Source of the DNA: JACPNO01 sp963825405
GTDB taxonomy: Bacteria; Acidobacteriota; Terriglobia; Bryobacterales; Bryobacteraceae
Assembly (NCBI GenBank): GCA_963825405.1
Contig: CAWGTB010000015.1
Span: 173,560 to 237,559 of the forward strand
Length of the DNA: 64,000 nt
Direction of reading: 5' to 3'
Shown here one piece after another: positions 1-11,812 of the stretch. Under the pieces are notes generated by a model that was not told the origin of the DNA, searched no databases, and saw only the letters and a program-made list of their open reading frames with translations. Position 1 is the first letter of the stretch. Every line of letters begins with the position of its first letter. The translations under genes and the position numbers were made by a program.

Positions 1-2142
1 CTCGCTGTGGAACGGCGTGCGAGTGCCCCAGGTGGTCCAGACGCCTTTGCCTTTCCAGCCGGCCTTCGGATCGTCGATGCGGCCGTCCATCCCTTTCGCG
101 AAGAAGCCGAGCGGATACGGCACGCGCAGGACCACGAACTTCCCGTTCACCAGCGCGAGCAGCGAATCGGATGAGTTGCCGGTGGCGATGGGCGTGTTCT
201 TGCCGAGCCCCAGCGTATCGAACTGATCCACCCAGTCGTAGTAGTGCGAGTCGGCGCTGCCGGAATCCTTCACGTTCTTGAAGTTCGGTCCCGGCGTCGG
301 ATAGAGCGTCCAGCCTTCCGGACAGTGCTGGCCGGTGGCGTTCGGCCCATTCAGCGGACCTTTGCACTTGCGCCGGTCGAAGCTGGCCAGATGCCCGCTG
401 CCCAGCGCGACCCAGCGACGTTGTTGCGATCGATATCCATGCCGCGCGGCGAGAAGCCCGACACCGCGCCTTCGGATTGTTCCAGGGCACTTCGTAGTAT
501 TCCGCCAGTGCCGTTTCCGGCGGATTCGATCCCGGATTCAGCCGCACGATCCCGCCGGGAAAGCCCAGCACGCTGCCCCAGATCATGCCGTCCGTGCCGA
601 TCGCGAGCCCGTAGAACGCGGCGTTGAGGCGCGTGTCTTTCGTCGGGTCGGCAGTCGCGTTGATCGCGGACGAAGTGCCCAGGCTCTCGCCGCTGGGCGC
701 GGTGGCCACCTTCTGTTCGGCTTCGACATACGCGTCGCGCTTGCCGTTGCCGTTGGTGTCGAGCACCAGCGCGGTCCAGCCCTGCGATTTCTGCTCGTCG
801 TGGGTCTGATCCCACATCTTGGTGTTGAGCCAGCCCACCACGCCGCCGCCGCCGCCGCTGCTGGTCCACAGCGTGTTGTTGGCGTCCTCGGCGAAGAGCA
901 GATGGTGCGTGCTGAAACAGGTGTCGATCATCGTAGCGTCTGTTTCGTCGCCGGATCGTACACGCGCCAGCTGCCGGCCCGAGCTCTCGACCGGCGTGAG
1001 CTTCGCCGAAGGAAGGCTCGACCCTGCTTTGCAGAACGCCGGATTGGCGTTCGGCGCGGATTCGCGACGTGTACCACAGGCGCCCGCGCTGATCGAACAT
1101 CGGATTGTGAACCGTGGTGTGGCTGTCCCAGATCGCTTCGTCGCCCCAGATCGGCGACGGCTGCAGCGGCTTCGGCTGGCCCGGCGTGTTCGGATCGCGG
1201 TACGGAATCTTCACCTGGCTGATGGTGTTGTGCACCGGATCGAGCACGGGCAGATAGTCGCGGCTCTCTTCCGGCGATCCGTAGATCAGGCCGTTGGCGT
1301 TGACGCTCGGATTGCGCTTGTCGGTCGAGATTTCGTCGTGCAGATAGGCCTTCGGATCGGCCCAGTCCCACTGCGTGATCACGACGTTGCGCTCGACGCC
1401 CTGCGGCCGCGGCGGCGCTTCGGCGGGCAGTTCGCCATGCGCGATGCGGGTGGTCCAATCGCCAAACTCCGCGGTGGCTCGCTGCGAGCCCAGCTGAGTC
1501 AGGCCGCCCATCATCGCGTTGCCGGCCTGTCCGGATTGCACGCGGCGCGCCCAGGCCTGCGCCGGAGAATCGAGGTTGCTGAACATCGGCGGAATGGTGC
1601 GCGTGTATTGCGTTGCCGAGCTGATGGCAGGACTCGCAACTATCGGTCTTGATCAGATGGATCCACTGGCCCTGGTTCTTGACGTTCGGCGAGATGCCGT
1701 TGCCGGACGGACCCGTGCCCGGAAATTCGTTCTTCTCGGGAACCTTGAGCATCGCGTACCAATAGTTGGCCGGATAGAGTTGCGCGGCGGTCTTCGCGTC
1801 CGGCGCGACGGTCGGCTTCAGATCGACCAGCTTGCCCGGCTCGGTCTGGACCTTGGGCGAATCCACCAGTCCGTAGCCGCGCGCCCAGACCGTGTACTTG
1901 GCCTTGGGCAGATCGGGAATCAGGTAGCGGCCGCGATCGTCGGTGACGACTTCCTTGATGTAGCGCGTCGGCAGGTCGGTGGTTTCCGCGATCACCCAGA
2001 CGCCGGCTTCGGGTCCTTTGCTGCTGGAGACCACGCCGCCGATATCGACCGCCTTGATTTTGACCGGCGCGTTCTGCTGGGCATAACCGGCGATTCCAAA
2101 AAGGACCACGCCGGCGAAATGCAGCGATCGAAAAGTCCGCAT
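1..2142 (-). CDS. Secreted carboxypeptidase-regulatory-like domain protein with a haem motif (partial, frameshifted)
   Basis: Role unknown; secreted or periplasmic. The start at 2142 gives a signal peptide ending near AGYAQQ, then a carboxypeptidase regulatory-like beta-sandwich (about residues 30-100) and a single c-type haem motif CESCH near residue 168. Downstream coding continues in other frames: DWTTRIAHGELPAEAPPRPQ around 1440, HHLLFAEDANNTLWTSSGGG around 900, and clear coding down to base 1, so the C terminus lies off the window. At least four frame changes (near 1605, 1060, 935 and 400-500) break the frame. Similar long proteins are common in Solibacter-like acidobacteria, some with virginiamycin B lyase-like propeller repeats. 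The family assignment of the second half is inference. The breaks look like sequence errors, because every piece remains clean protein. Confidence 0.6.
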
Positions 2143-2201
2143 GTCGTGTCTCCCTTAACGGAACGATATTATATACCCGGGACCAGAAGAAAGAAGGCGC
2201 T

Positions 2202-3213
2202 ATGCGCAACATCGTACTCGCGTTCCTGTTGGCTGCAGCCACGCTCGCGCAGTCACCGCCGTTTTATCGCGTGACACACACTTACACGCTGGGCGGGGAA
2301 GGGAGCTGGGACTATATCGTGCCCGATCCACCTCATCACCGTTTGTTCATCGCCCGGCAGAATCGCGTGATGGTCGTCGATGAAGACAGCGGGAAGCTGC
2401 TCGGCGAAGTCACCGGCATCCAGGGCGCGCACGGAACAGCGGTGGCGGATAGCACAGGGCACGGCTTCGCCACCTCCGGCAATGACCAGTCCGTGCTCAT
2501 GTTCGATTTGCAAGACGTTCAAGGTCCTCGGCCGGATTCCCGCCGCCGAAGATGCCGACGCCATCCTCTACGACAGCGCGTCGAACCGCGTCTTCACGTT
2601 GAATGGCGACGCGCACTCCTCGACGGTGATCGACCCGCGGCCGGGAACGCTGATCACCAACATTCCGCTCGGCGGCAAGCCGGAATATGGCGCCTCGGCA
2701 GGCGACGGCAAGGTCTACGCGAATCTCACCGACACGAGTGAGGTGGTGGAGATCGATGCGAAGACGGCGACCGTGACGCGGCGCTGGTCTACTGCGCCGT
2801 GCAAGCAGCCCGTTGCCATGGCCATCGACACGGTCCACCACCGCCTTTTCAGCGGATGCCGCAGCGGAGTGATGGCGGTCTCCGACTATCAGGCCGGCAA
2901 AGTGGTCGCAACGCTGCCGATCGGCGCGGGTGTCGATGGTGTCGGGTTCGATGCCGCCTCAGGCAACGCGTTTGCGTCGAATGCCGATGGCACTCTTACG
3001 GTGATTCATCAGGATGATCCCGACCGGTATCGTGTCCTCGAAACCGTGCAGACCCCGCAGGGTTCGCGCAATCTGGGCCTCGACCCCACCAATCACCGCG
3101 TGTTCGTAGTGTCAGCGAAATTTGGGCCAGCGCCCGCGAACGGCAGAGGCAGAGGACCCGTGCTGCCGGGATCGTTCACCTTGATGGTGATCGAGCAGGA
3201 CAAGGCCCATTGA
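2202..3213 (+). CDS. Secreted YVTN/YncE-like beta-propeller protein (one frameshift)
   Basis: Predicted extracytoplasmic seven-bladed beta-propeller of about 336 residues; ligand unknown. The N terminus MRNIVLAFLLAAATLAQS is a signal peptide. Repeated blade motifs of the type HHRLFIARQNRVMVVDEDSG, NRVFTLNGD, HHRLFSGCRSG and NHRVFVVSA are visible. The frame breaks at 2511: removing one c restores MFDLKTFKVLGRIP, so a single-base insertion explains it. It is divergent from the carboxypeptidase-regulatory protein (start 2142), with a 59-base gap holding the shared promoter region. Such propellers in acidobacteria often stand alone, and nothing nearby fixes a function. Family call is firm; role is not known. 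Confidence 0.75.
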
Positions 3214-3286
3214 TTGCGACATAATGGAACCGCTCAGCAAGGATAGTGCCCTATTCCGGGCGCTGCTTCCTTGCGAAAGGAGTCAC

Positions 3287-4841
3287 ATGCGGAAAATGCA
3301 GCTTTGCGCCAGCGGGTTGATCGCGGCGGGCCTGGTGCTGGCCACCACGGCAATTCTTAACGCGCAGGAACTCGGAAGCATCACGTTTCCGACTTCGGCC
3401 GGCGCGGCTCCCCAGGCAAGTTTTATCGAGGGAGTCAAAGATCTTCACAGCTTCGAGTTTGATGAGGCGGCAGTGGCGTTCCACAAAGCGCAGCAGCTCG
3501 ATGCCAATTTCGCGCTGGCTTATTGGGGCGAAGCCATGAGCTACAACCACCCCCTGTGGGCGCAGCAGGATCAGGCTGCAGCCAAGAAAGCGCTGGAGCG
3601 CCTGGCGCCTACGCTCGAAGGACGCCTCGCTAAAGCGCACACGGAAAAGGAAAAAGGCTATCTGGAAGCGGTCGATCAGCTCTTCTACGCTCCCGGCGAC
3701 AAACTGGCGCGGGACAACGCCTACTCCGACTCGATGGCGCGCATGTACGACCGTTGGCCCGAGGATCACGAAGTCGCAATTTTGTACGCGCTTTCACTGC
3801 TAGGAACTGTGCGGCCGCAAGACAAAGGCTTCCGGCGGCAGGCGCTCGCGGCGTCGATCGCGCTCAAGGTTTTTCAGGATAATCCGAATCATCCTGGCGG
3901 CGCCCACTTTATCATTCACTCATTCGACGATCCGGATCACGCGATTCTCGCCCTGCCAGCGGCGCGCGTTTACGCCCGGATTGCACCGGCGGCGCCGCAC
4001 GCGCTGCACATGCCGTCGCACATCTTCGTCCAACTCGGCATGTGGCAGGACGTGGTTACGTCCAACATCGTGGCCTACCGGGCCGCGCGCGATCTTGTCG
4101 AACGAATGCATCTTCCCGAAGGACGGGAAGATTTTCACACGCTCTCGTGGCTCGAGTACGGCAACCTGATGCTCGGCAAGTTTGACGAAGCGCAGAAGAA
4201 CGTGGATTTGGCCAAGCAAGCTGCCGATCGCAATCGCGACAAGCCCAACATCGCCCAGCAATATCACACGATGCTGGCGCGCTACATTCTCGAAACCGGC
4301 AAGTGGGAGAAGATTCCGCTAGAGGCTGCATCGGCGGATCACGCGTCCATGCCCAACATGCCAGGAATGCCCGGCATGGGCGGGCAGTACGCAGGTCAAG
4401 CCACTGGACATTCATCGCCGGCCTGAGCGCCGCCAAACTGGGTGACGCGAACGAGGCCGAACGCGCCCGGGCCGCGCTCGCCGCCATGAAGCAGCGCGTG
4501 GAATCCGAAGGCGGCGCCTTCGCGGCCAAGCCGGTGGCCGTCATGGAAAATGAAGTCGCCGCGGCTGCGCAACTGGCGCGGGGACAAAAGGCGGAAGCCA
4601 TACGCCTGGCCAAGGAAGCGGCCGACATCGAATTGACCTTGGCGCGCCGACCGGGCCGCCGGAGCCAATCAAACCGGCCCTGGAATTTTACGGCGAAGTG
4701 CTGTTGGCCGCGGGCAAACCGGCCGAGGCTGCCGGTGCGTTCCGCCAGGCGCTGCTGCGAATGCCCAAGCGAACGCCCTCGGTGGAAGGGCTCGCGCGAG
4801 CCACTGGCAAGGCTGGCGGCGCGGCTACCGGCGGAAACTAA
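3287..4841 (+). CDS. Secreted tetratricopeptide-repeat protein (two frameshifts)
   Basis: Exported helical-repeat protein of about 517 residues, role unknown. The ATG at 3287 is preferred over the upstream in-frame ATG at 3224, because AAAGGAG lies about 6 bases before it and it begins a signal peptide ending ILNAQE. TPR-like helices are visible: FDEAAVAFHKAQQLDANFAL, then FDEAQKNVDLAKQAADRNRD, and near the end AAGKPAEAAGAFRQAL. A Met/Pro/Gly stretch (MPNMPGMPGM) sits near residue 350. The frame changes near 4400 and near 4648; joining the pieces gives a continuous protein ending at the TAA at 4839-4841. The FIEGVKDLHSFEFDEAA start resembles a widespread acidobacterial family without known activity. 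Confidence 0.7.
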
Positions 4842-4911
4842 TCGCGATGGAGATCGGCCTGCAGATGTTTTATATCTTGACAATAGTATCACTTTGAGTT
4901 AAGTATAATTC

Positions 4912-5367
4912 ATGAAAGCAACTCCAAAAGGCTGGCCCCGGCTATCCTCTTCCATTTACTATGACGACGCCGCAGGCGCGATCGACTGGCTTTGCCGCGC
5001 CTTCGGATTTGAAGTCCGTCTGAAAGTCGAAGGCGACGGCGGGCGCATCGAGCACAGCGAACTCGTCTTTGGCGAGGCTCTCGTGATGGTGGCCCAAAGC
5101 GGCGACCGGCCCAGCCACCCGAAGTTTCCGCGCGGCGCCAGTCCACGCTCGATCGGCGGAGCCAATACTCAATCCCTGATGCTGTTCGTCGATACCGTGG
5201 ACGAACACTGCCAGCGCGCTCGCGCGGCCGGAGCAAACGTGATCGAAGAACCCGCCGTTCACGATTACGGCGCCGATTACTGGGCCGACCGCAGCTATGG
5301 AGCGCTCGATTGCGAAGGCCATCTCTGGTGGTTCACTGAGCGCGTGCGGAATCCGCCGGGAGAGTAG
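4912..5367 (+). CDS. VOC-family (glyoxalase/bleomycin-resistance-like) protein
   Basis: Intact 151-residue protein of the vicinal oxygen chelate superfamily, PhnB/YciA-like branch. It shows the paired beta-alpha-beta-beta-beta layout: IYYDDAAGAIDWLCRAFGFE in the first half and LMLFVDTVDEHCQRARAAGA in the second, closing with DCEGHLWWFTE, which carries the usual His/Glu metal-site region. Substrate unknown. The stop (5365-5367) is followed after one base by the GTG start of an ArsR regulator, whose end overlaps an SRPBCC gene, so the three form a tight operon. This VOC/ArsR/SRPBCC trio is common in soil bacteria and is usually self-regulated by the ArsR protein. Confidence 0.85.
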   Translation: MKATPKGWPRLSSSIYYDDAAGAIDWLCRAFGFEVRLKVEGDGGRIEHSELVFGEALVMVAQSGDRPSHPKFPRGASPRSIGGANTQSLMLFVDTVDEHCQRARAAGANVIEEPAVHDYGADYWADRSYGALDCEGHLWWFTERVRNPPGE

Positions 5368-5368
5368 C

Positions 5369-5708
5369 GTGCCGAAGACGGAACTCGGCGCGACCCTTTC
5401 CGCCCTGGCGGACCGGAATCGCAGGGCGGTGATCGATCTTCTGAAGAAGCGGCCGCGCCGCGCCGGGGAAATTGCCGCCGCGCTTTCGCTGACTCCTCCC
5501 GCACTGAGCCGGCATCTGCGCGTGCTGCGGCGCAGCGGATTGATCCACGAGCAAGGAATCGAAGAACGACGCCCGAGTGCGCATCTACCAGTTGCGCAAG
5601 GAGCCATTCGAGCAGTTGCGCGGCTGGCTGGCGGAAGTGGAATCGTTCTGGGTCGGCGAGTTGGCCGCTTTCCGCGATCACGTGGAACGCCGTTCCACAA
5701 AACGATGA
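5369..5708 (+). CDS. ArsR-family helix-turn-helix repressor (one-base insertion)
   Basis: Winged-helix DNA-binding regulator of about 112 residues. The GTG at 5369 opens VPKTELGATLSALADRNRRA, followed by the recognition region LTPPALSRHLRVLRRSGLI and the wing region. There is no metal-binding ELCVCDL motif, so it belongs to the non-metal ArsR branch usually paired with SRPBCC proteins. At 5572-5574 an extra c shifts the frame; removing it gives RVRIYQLRKEPFEQLRGW and a C terminus ending in RRSTKR with TGA at 5706-5708. That stop overlaps the ATG of the next gene as ATGA, which supports the correction. Without it, the regulator appears falsely fused to the SRPBCC protein. Confidence 0.75.
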
Positions 5709-6196
5709 CCACGCCCGCTTCCGACGTCGTGACCGTGAGCGTCACCGTCTCGACGGACCCGGCGACGGCGTTCGCGCTCTTCACGCAGGAGACCGACTTG
5801 TGGTGGCGGCACGGGCCGAAATTTCGCATCGCCGGAAAACAGCCCGGGGTAGTCCGGTTCGAGCCACGGCTCGGCGGGCAGTTTATGGAAGAGTTCGACT
5901 CTCCGTCAGGATCGCAGGTGTTCACGAAGGAACAGATCACCGCCTGGCAGCCGCCCGAGCGATTCCAGTTCGAATGGCGCGGCGTGAACTTTGCCCCCGG
6001 CGAGAGCACGCAGGTGGAAGTCGTTTTTGAGGCCGTGCCAACCGGGACGCGCGTCACCGTGCGTCATTCGGGATGGGCGGCGCTGCGGCCCGATCATCCC
6101 GTGCGCCATGGCCAGCAGGGCCCGGCGTTCATTCGCGCGAACGGCCTTTGGTGGGCAGAACTGATGACGTCTTTCCGCGAGTTCGCAGCGGGCTAG
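5705..6196 (+). CDS. SRPBCC / AHSA1-like domain protein
   Basis: 163-residue START-like (SRPBCC) fold protein of the activator-of-Hsp90-ATPase homologue type, expected to bind a hydrophobic ligand in a cavity; ligand unknown. Visible marks are VSTDPATAFALFTQETDLWW near the N terminus, GGQFMEEFDS, the WQPPERFQFEW strand and the C-terminal amphipathic helix GPAFIRANGLWWAELMTSFR. The ATG at 5705 overlaps the TGA of the ArsR gene (ATGA), implying translational coupling. It converges on the leftward DUF1501 gene, with stop codons overlapping at 6193-6196. Confidence 0.8.
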   Translation: MTTPASDVVTVSVTVSTDPATAFALFTQETDLWWRHGPKFRIAGKQPGVVRFEPRLGGQFMEEFDSPSGSQVFTKEQITAWQPPERFQFEWRGVNFAPGESTQVEVVFEAVPTGTRVTVRHSGWAALRPDHPVRHGQQGPAFIRANGLWWAELMTSFREFAAG

Positions 6197-7512
6197 ATTA
6201 ATTCTTTGAGCGGCTCGCCCATTTTGTCGTCAAAGCCATTGGCGATGTAAACCGGACGTCCGATGGGGGACATGTAGGTCTTGGTCCAATCGATTCCCAT
6301 CGACTGGTAGATCGTCGCGTACAAGTCTCCCGTCGAAACCGGCCGATCCGCCACAATGGCTCCGCGTTCATCGCTGGCTCCGACAATGCGCCCGCCCTGG
6401 ATTCCGCCGCCGCCAACCAGCAGCGACCAACAATCGGGCCAGTGGTCTCGGCCGCGGTTGGGGTTGATGGTGGGAGTCCGTCCAAATTCTCCAGTCACCA
6501 GGACCACTGTCGATTCGAGCAAACCTCGCTGAGCCAAATCTTCCATCAGAGCCGAAAGACTCTGATCGAGCCTCGGCGCGAGCGTGTCGCGCAAGCGCTT
6601 GTCATTGTCGCCGTGCGTGTCCCACTGGCCATGCGTGTAGCCGGCGGCCGTCACGAAACGGCATCCCGCCTCGACCAGCCGCCGCGCCAGCAGAACGCTC
6701 TGTCCCACCCGGTTGCGGCCATAGCGGTCGCGCGTCTTCTCGGATTCCTGGGAGATATTGAACGCCTCTTTCGACGTGCGGAGAAAGGATCATGCGGAGC
6801 GCCTGTTCCTGGAACGTGTCCATTTTGGCGAACTCGGCGATGTTTTCTTTTTCGCGAAAAGTGCTGATCGACGATCTTGAGCAGCGTGCGCCGGTCATCG
6901 ATTTCCCCGGCGGTAATGGATTTCGGCAGGCTGAAATCCGGCACCACAAAATCCGGCTTGCTCGGGTCGGGCAGGATCATCGAGTCATAAGCGGGCCCGA
7001 GGAATCCGGAGCGGTAGGCCTCTTCATAGTTGAAGAAGTCGCCTTCGGTCGGCATGGGCACCACCACAAACGGCGGCATGTTCTCGCGCGATCCCAACTC
7101 CTTCGAAATGATGGAGCCGACACTGGGAAATTTCAGCGCAGGATTGGGCCGGTGGCCGCACAGCGTCTCGAATGGTTCCTTGCGGATGATTGCGTTCCTG
7201 CGTGCGCATGGAGCGGATGATCGACAGCTTGTCCATGTGCTTGGCGACGCCGGGAAAAATTTCGGAAACCTGCACCCCGTGGCGATTGGTCGCGATCGGC
7301 CGGAAACCGCTGTTCGCCTTTACGTCCCAGGAATCGAGATGGCTGATGCCGCCTTCGAGCCAGAGCAGAATGCACGCCTTGGCCTTGGGCGCGCTGGTGG
7401 CTGCGAAGGCCTGCGAGCCCGCCAGGCGCAGGAAGTCGAGGTGCGTGGCGCCCAGAAAGCTCAGCGCGCCGGCGCGGAGGAAGGATTGTCGCGTGATGCC
7501 TGGCCGAATCAT
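6193..7512 (-). CDS. DUF1501 domain protein (alkaline-phosphatase-superfamily-like), frameshifted
   Basis: About 440 residues. It begins MIRPGITRQSFLRAGALSFLG, a Tat-like N terminus, followed by LLWLEGGISHLDSWDVK, the usual DUF1501 opening. The C-terminal half has GYTHGQWDTHGDNDKRL, VVLVTGEFGRTPTINPNRGR and DHWPD, the conserved block related to sulfatases and phosphopentomutases. Frame changes lie near 7110, 6850 and 6720. Activity is unproven; DUF1501 proteins occur beside DUF1549/DUF1553 cytochrome-like proteins in Planctomycetes and Acidobacteria, as here. It is the last gene of the leftward operon 11812 to 6193, starting 12 bases after the stop of the DUF1553 gene. Confidence 0.7.
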
Positions 7513-7524
7513 AGTGGCGCCTTC

Positions 7525-10026
7525 CTAATGGTTGTAGGCGAACTCCCTGGAACTAATTATGGCCCATACCAGGCCTTCCAGCAGGCTCTGCTTCCCGGCA
7601 GGGCGGTCCGCCATCATCTTTAGCAAGGATTGCTTTTCTTCGGCAGTCGGCAGACGCGTCAAAGCGGCCAGGTAGAATTCGTCGAGGATAGCGTCGTTGG
7701 AAGCCCCGCTGCTCAGCATCTTCGCCAGCCGTCCCTCGCTGCGGGAAATCTTGGATGTGTAGGTCTCGCCCGCCAGCATATGCAGTGCCTGGCTCAAGTT
7801 CGGCTGCGTGGCTCCGGAAGGCGGCGCTTTACGCATCGAGCGGCCAAACGCGTCCATGAACTGGGAAGGACACACGTCCGGGATCATCTCCACGGCGCGC
7901 GCGCCCGGCTCGGGATCGCCTCCGCCCGCCATCCAGTGATAGCGGAAATCTTCGGGCACGCCGGTGGCGCTTGAAATCGCGTCGAGCAGCACGGCGGCAT
8001 CGAGAGCTCGCGGCTGCGCCCGCGAGTAATTGATCTTGTCGTCGCGATTGGTTTCGTTGGGCGTGCTGGACAGCTGGTAGGTCCGCGACTGCATGATGGT
8101 CCGCATCAGGTGCTTCAGATCGTAATCGTGGCTCTTCAGGTCCGAGGCCAGCGCAGCCAGCAGTTCGGGATGCGTGGGCGGATTGGTACTGCGAAAGTCA
8201 TCCACCGGATCGACAATGCCGCGCCCGAAGAAGTAGCCCCAGATCCGATTCGCCGTGGCTTCGGCAAAGTACGGGTGGGCTACCATCCAGTTGGCCAACT
8301 CCATGCGCGGATCGCTCCACTTTGACTGCGGCAACTGCTCGCCGCTGAGGAAGGCCGGCACAACGTGCTCTTTCGTCCGCGGATGGATGACCGACATGTC
8401 CCGTGATTTGTCGGGATGGTCCGGCCCCAGCGTATCGACGAAGACTCTGGATGCTCTCAACTCGGTGACGCCGCCAAAGAAGGCCGAAAGGCCCCAGAAC
8501 TGATTCTGACTCCACGACTCGAACGGGTGGTTGTGACATTGCGCGCAATCGATCCGCCTCCCCATGAAGACCCGAATCAATTCGGGCATCAGGACCTCGG
8601 GCGCCACTCGTTCCGCAACGTAGTAAAAGTTGCGCGAGGGCGCGCTGTAACCCTGACCAGCGATGCGCTCGATGGCGATCTGGCTGAACGGCTTGTTCAT
8701 GGCGACGCTGTTCAGAATCCAGTCTTCGAAAGCTTTCACCTCGAAGGAGTTGTTCGAAGTCACGAAAGTGGCGCGAAGCAGATCGCTGAAACGGAATCCC
8801 CAGTATTCGGTGAATTCCGGTGACTGCCAACAGAGTTTCGATCAGATGATCTCGTTTGTTCGGATCGCGGTCGGCGACGAACTCGCGGACGCGCTGAGGC
8901 GGCGGCAACGTGCCGGTCGCGTCGAGACACACTCTCCTAAGAAATTCCTCGTCTCCAGACATTGCGGAGGGCAGTAGGTTGAATTTGCGGAGCTTGGCAA
9001 AGACCAACTGGTCGATGTAGTTCCGCGTAGGTAATGTGGGGTAGTTTTTGATCGATTGACCGATGACGCCGACTCTGGCGCTGACGGCGTGTCCAGCCGC
9101 CCGGATCAGGATCGCGGTTTCTCCCGTTTTGTTCGCGCGCAGGACGCCGCCATCCTTAGCCTCGACAACTTCTTTGTCACTCGACAGGTACAGCACCTGG
9201 TCGGTGATGTCCTCGCGCCTGCCGTTCGAAAGCTTCGCGGTAACCAGCAGCCGGTGCTGCTCCCCCTGGTGCAATATCACTTCCGATGGAAATACTTCGA
9301 CGCCCTGAATCGATACGCTCTGGTCGTCGGAGGCCTCGCCGACAGGCGCGCCGGCGCGGACCCATTTGAGGATGGCTTGCGCATCCGCTGAATTCAGCTC
9401 GAATCGACGGCCGCCTCCGTGGACAACCTGCAGCGTGGCTTTGGCCAGCAGCAGGCTTTTTTCCGGCTCTTTGAGATCGATACGGGGGATGCGCGGGCCC
9501 TTGGGTTCCGCGCTCAGCACGTCGAAGGTGCCGCCCTCGACGGTCCAGCGGTAATCGTCTTCGGGGTGGAGCGCGTTGATGGAAAGTTTGTAGCCGCCCT
9601 TACCTTTCACGCCGCCGTGACAGTCGCTGTTGTTACAGCCTCTTCTGGTAAAAATGCCACCAATGTCGCGGCAAAACTGAAAGCCCGGTGTTGTCCCGCG
9701 CCGTCGGTCGCAATGGTGGTCTCGACTACGCTGCCGGAGAATTTCGCCGACAAGCCGCACGGTTCCGTTGGCGCGCGAGGTGAACTTTCCCGTGGCGTCG
9801 ATTTCACCTTTGGTCGGGATCGGAGACGGACAAGGCCGCGGCGGAGGTGACGTCCTTCTCGACACCATCGGCTCCGGTGAACAGACACCAGAAGCGCTGG
9901 GAGGCCGCGTCTCCCCAAAGCGTGACGTCCGTTGGATAGATCCGCAGCGAGGCAGGCTGTTGCTGCGCGAATGCCATCGACGAAAGCACAAGCGCCGTCA
10001 CGACGCCCAGCAACCGCTTCGCCATA
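7525..10026 (-). CDS. DUF1549/DUF1553 protein with Ig-like (BIG2) domains and CX4CH motif (frameshifted)
   Basis: About 830 residues, exported. The ATG at 10026 follows AAGGAGA and gives MAKRLLGVVTALVLSSMAFAQ as signal peptide. Order: a bacterial Ig-like domain (SLRIYPTDVTLWGDAASQRF), the GCNNSDCHG motif typical of these proteins, a second Ig-like domain (VEVFPSEVILHQGEQHRLLV), DUF1549 (FLRRVCLDATGTLPPPQRVR, then IDCAQCHNHPFESWSQNQFW) and DUF1553 ending ISSREFAYNH. Frame changes lie near 9815, 9735, 9690 and 8810. The clean remaining frame from 8763 to 7525 argues for sequence errors. The family is linked to polysaccharide or redox functions only by context. Middle gene of a three-gene operon. 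Confidence 0.75.
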
Positions 10027-10028
10027 CC

Positions 10029-11812
10029 TATTGTTTCTCCTTGGGCGGCTCGATTTACCACCATCAGCGGGATGTTGCGAACGAGCAGGTTCGATCCAGC
10101 TACTCCGTTCACCACTGGCCGGCAGTACAGTTGAACCATCGTGGGCTCCGTAGCAACGGCAGCCTCTTCGCGGCGAGCAGCACGAACGCCGTGGTCACGC
10201 TCGGAGGAGAGACCGCCTCTGCGTTGTCGCCGATATCGGTCGGCGCGCGGTCGGTGGCAGTCACCTGCGCGGCCGGCAGCGCGCTGACTCCCGGCGGTAG
10301 ACCCGAAAAAGTGAACGTCACATCGCCGTTGAAGCCCTCTTCGAGCAGCGAAGTAAGCACCAGCCGCGTGGTTTTCCCGCGAATCAGGTTGATCCGGTCG
10401 ATCCCCGGGCTCGATATCTCGCCTACATGCGGAATCTGCGGCCGCACCAGCACGCGGTAGGCATACGTGTCCGTGCCGTAGCGCGAGGTCATATCGCGCA
10501 CCGTCAGGACATATTCGCCGGCGTCAGCAAAAGTGTACACGGCCTTTGGCTCAATGTTCTTCAGATACGCTTCCTGCTCGGCGTTATTGTTAAACAGCGA
10601 AATGCGGTGGTGGACGTTGGAAAAAAGTTGGTGGCCTTTCGCCGCCGCCACGCTGATGCGCGGATTGAAATGAGGCGGCATGGTTTGGGTGGTCTCGATT
10701 TCGAATGCCAGGCTCTGGCCCGCCTCCACCCGGAACTGGTAGCGGTCTTCATCGCCGGGCTTTTCGATGGTCCCTTCGATCAATGCAGGAAGCGAAATTT
10801 CAGCGGGCGATTCGGATTTCTTGTCGCTAGCGCGATCGAGCGCTTTCATCGGTTTCTGTTCGCTAAGGCCGCCGGCACGCGCCAGCACCGCGTCCATCCA
10901 GGGAGCGTTCAGTTTTCGGGTGAAGCTTCGCTCCTGCCATAGCTCCGCGGTGTTCGCGGCCGCCTCTGCGCCGGCGGAGCTGGGCACGATCCGCAATTGG
11001 TACGTGCAATCCGGCGATCCCTTTCCGAATAGCGAGGACAACGCGAACAGGTAATCGCCCGCCCGGTCCACGCGATAGGTGGCGGCGGGATGAATGGGCA
11101 TCAGGTCCGAAGATCGCTCCTCTTGCGATAGCACGCGCAGCAGGCGCTCCGAGCTGAACCAACTGTCGCCGGAGCGGAACAAAGCCAGGCGGGGCGTGAA
11201 ATTATCCGCAGAGAGGACCTCAAACAGGAGCGATTGCCCCTCCTCTGCTCGCACGGAGTAGTAATCGACTTCGCCCGGACTTCCGATTCTCCCGGCTATC
11301 AGGGCAGGGAATTGCACCTTTTGGAATTGCTCCGGAGTGGCATGAGGCGCAGGCATCTCCACGACCACAGGCGCATCGGAGACGCGAAAAGGCACCGCCG
11401 TCGAAACGCCGCGCGGAGAAAGCAGCCGCAGCGAGTAGATTCCCGGTTTTGCCGCCGCCGGAAGGTCCAGCTCCGCCCACGCGCAAAACACGGCGGGCCG
11501 CTTGTTCTGGCTTTCGCTTGGACTGACTCTGAGAGGGTGTGGATCCTGAACTTCCTCCACCTTCAGCACACGAGCGGTGAGACTGGATCCCTCGGCCCAC
11601 AGCCCATATGCGCCGGCGATGGCTTTGCCTCGAACCTCAATCTTGATCTTGTTGCCGCGCTGCGCGGCGGACGGGTAGACCGACAAAAGGCGGGGCTGTT
11701 CTGCGCTCGTCGTTTCCTGGGCCGAAACGCAGGCAGGCAACACCAGCGCGAGCAGGCATAGGACGCCAGCGCTCACTTTCGCACACCCCGGCTTCGTCCT
11801 CCGGAAATTCAT
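10029..11812 (-). CDS. Secreted PPC-domain protein preceding DUF1549/DUF1501 genes
   Basis: About 590 residues, with signal peptide MNFRRTKPGCAKVSAGVLCL... and a hydrophobic core ending near ACVSAQ. Two bacterial pre-peptidase C-terminal (PPC) beta-sandwich domains can be seen: ALIAGRIGSPGEVDYYSVRA with SLLFEVLSA, and ALIEGTIEKPGDEDRYQFRV with SLAFEIETT. These domains are usually found on secreted hydrolases, but no catalytic domain is visible here. The 3' end is disturbed by two frame changes (near 10145 and 10055). After correction the protein ends EPPKEKQ with TAG at 10029-10031, only two bases before the ATG of the next gene, so the two are probably cotranslated. First gene of the leftward operon. 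Confidence 0.7.

Noticed and set aside
5297..6196. 300-residue fusion of an ArsR regulator with an SRPBCC domain
   Set aside because: Created by a one-base insertion at ~5573; correcting it gives two genes with an ATGA overlap.
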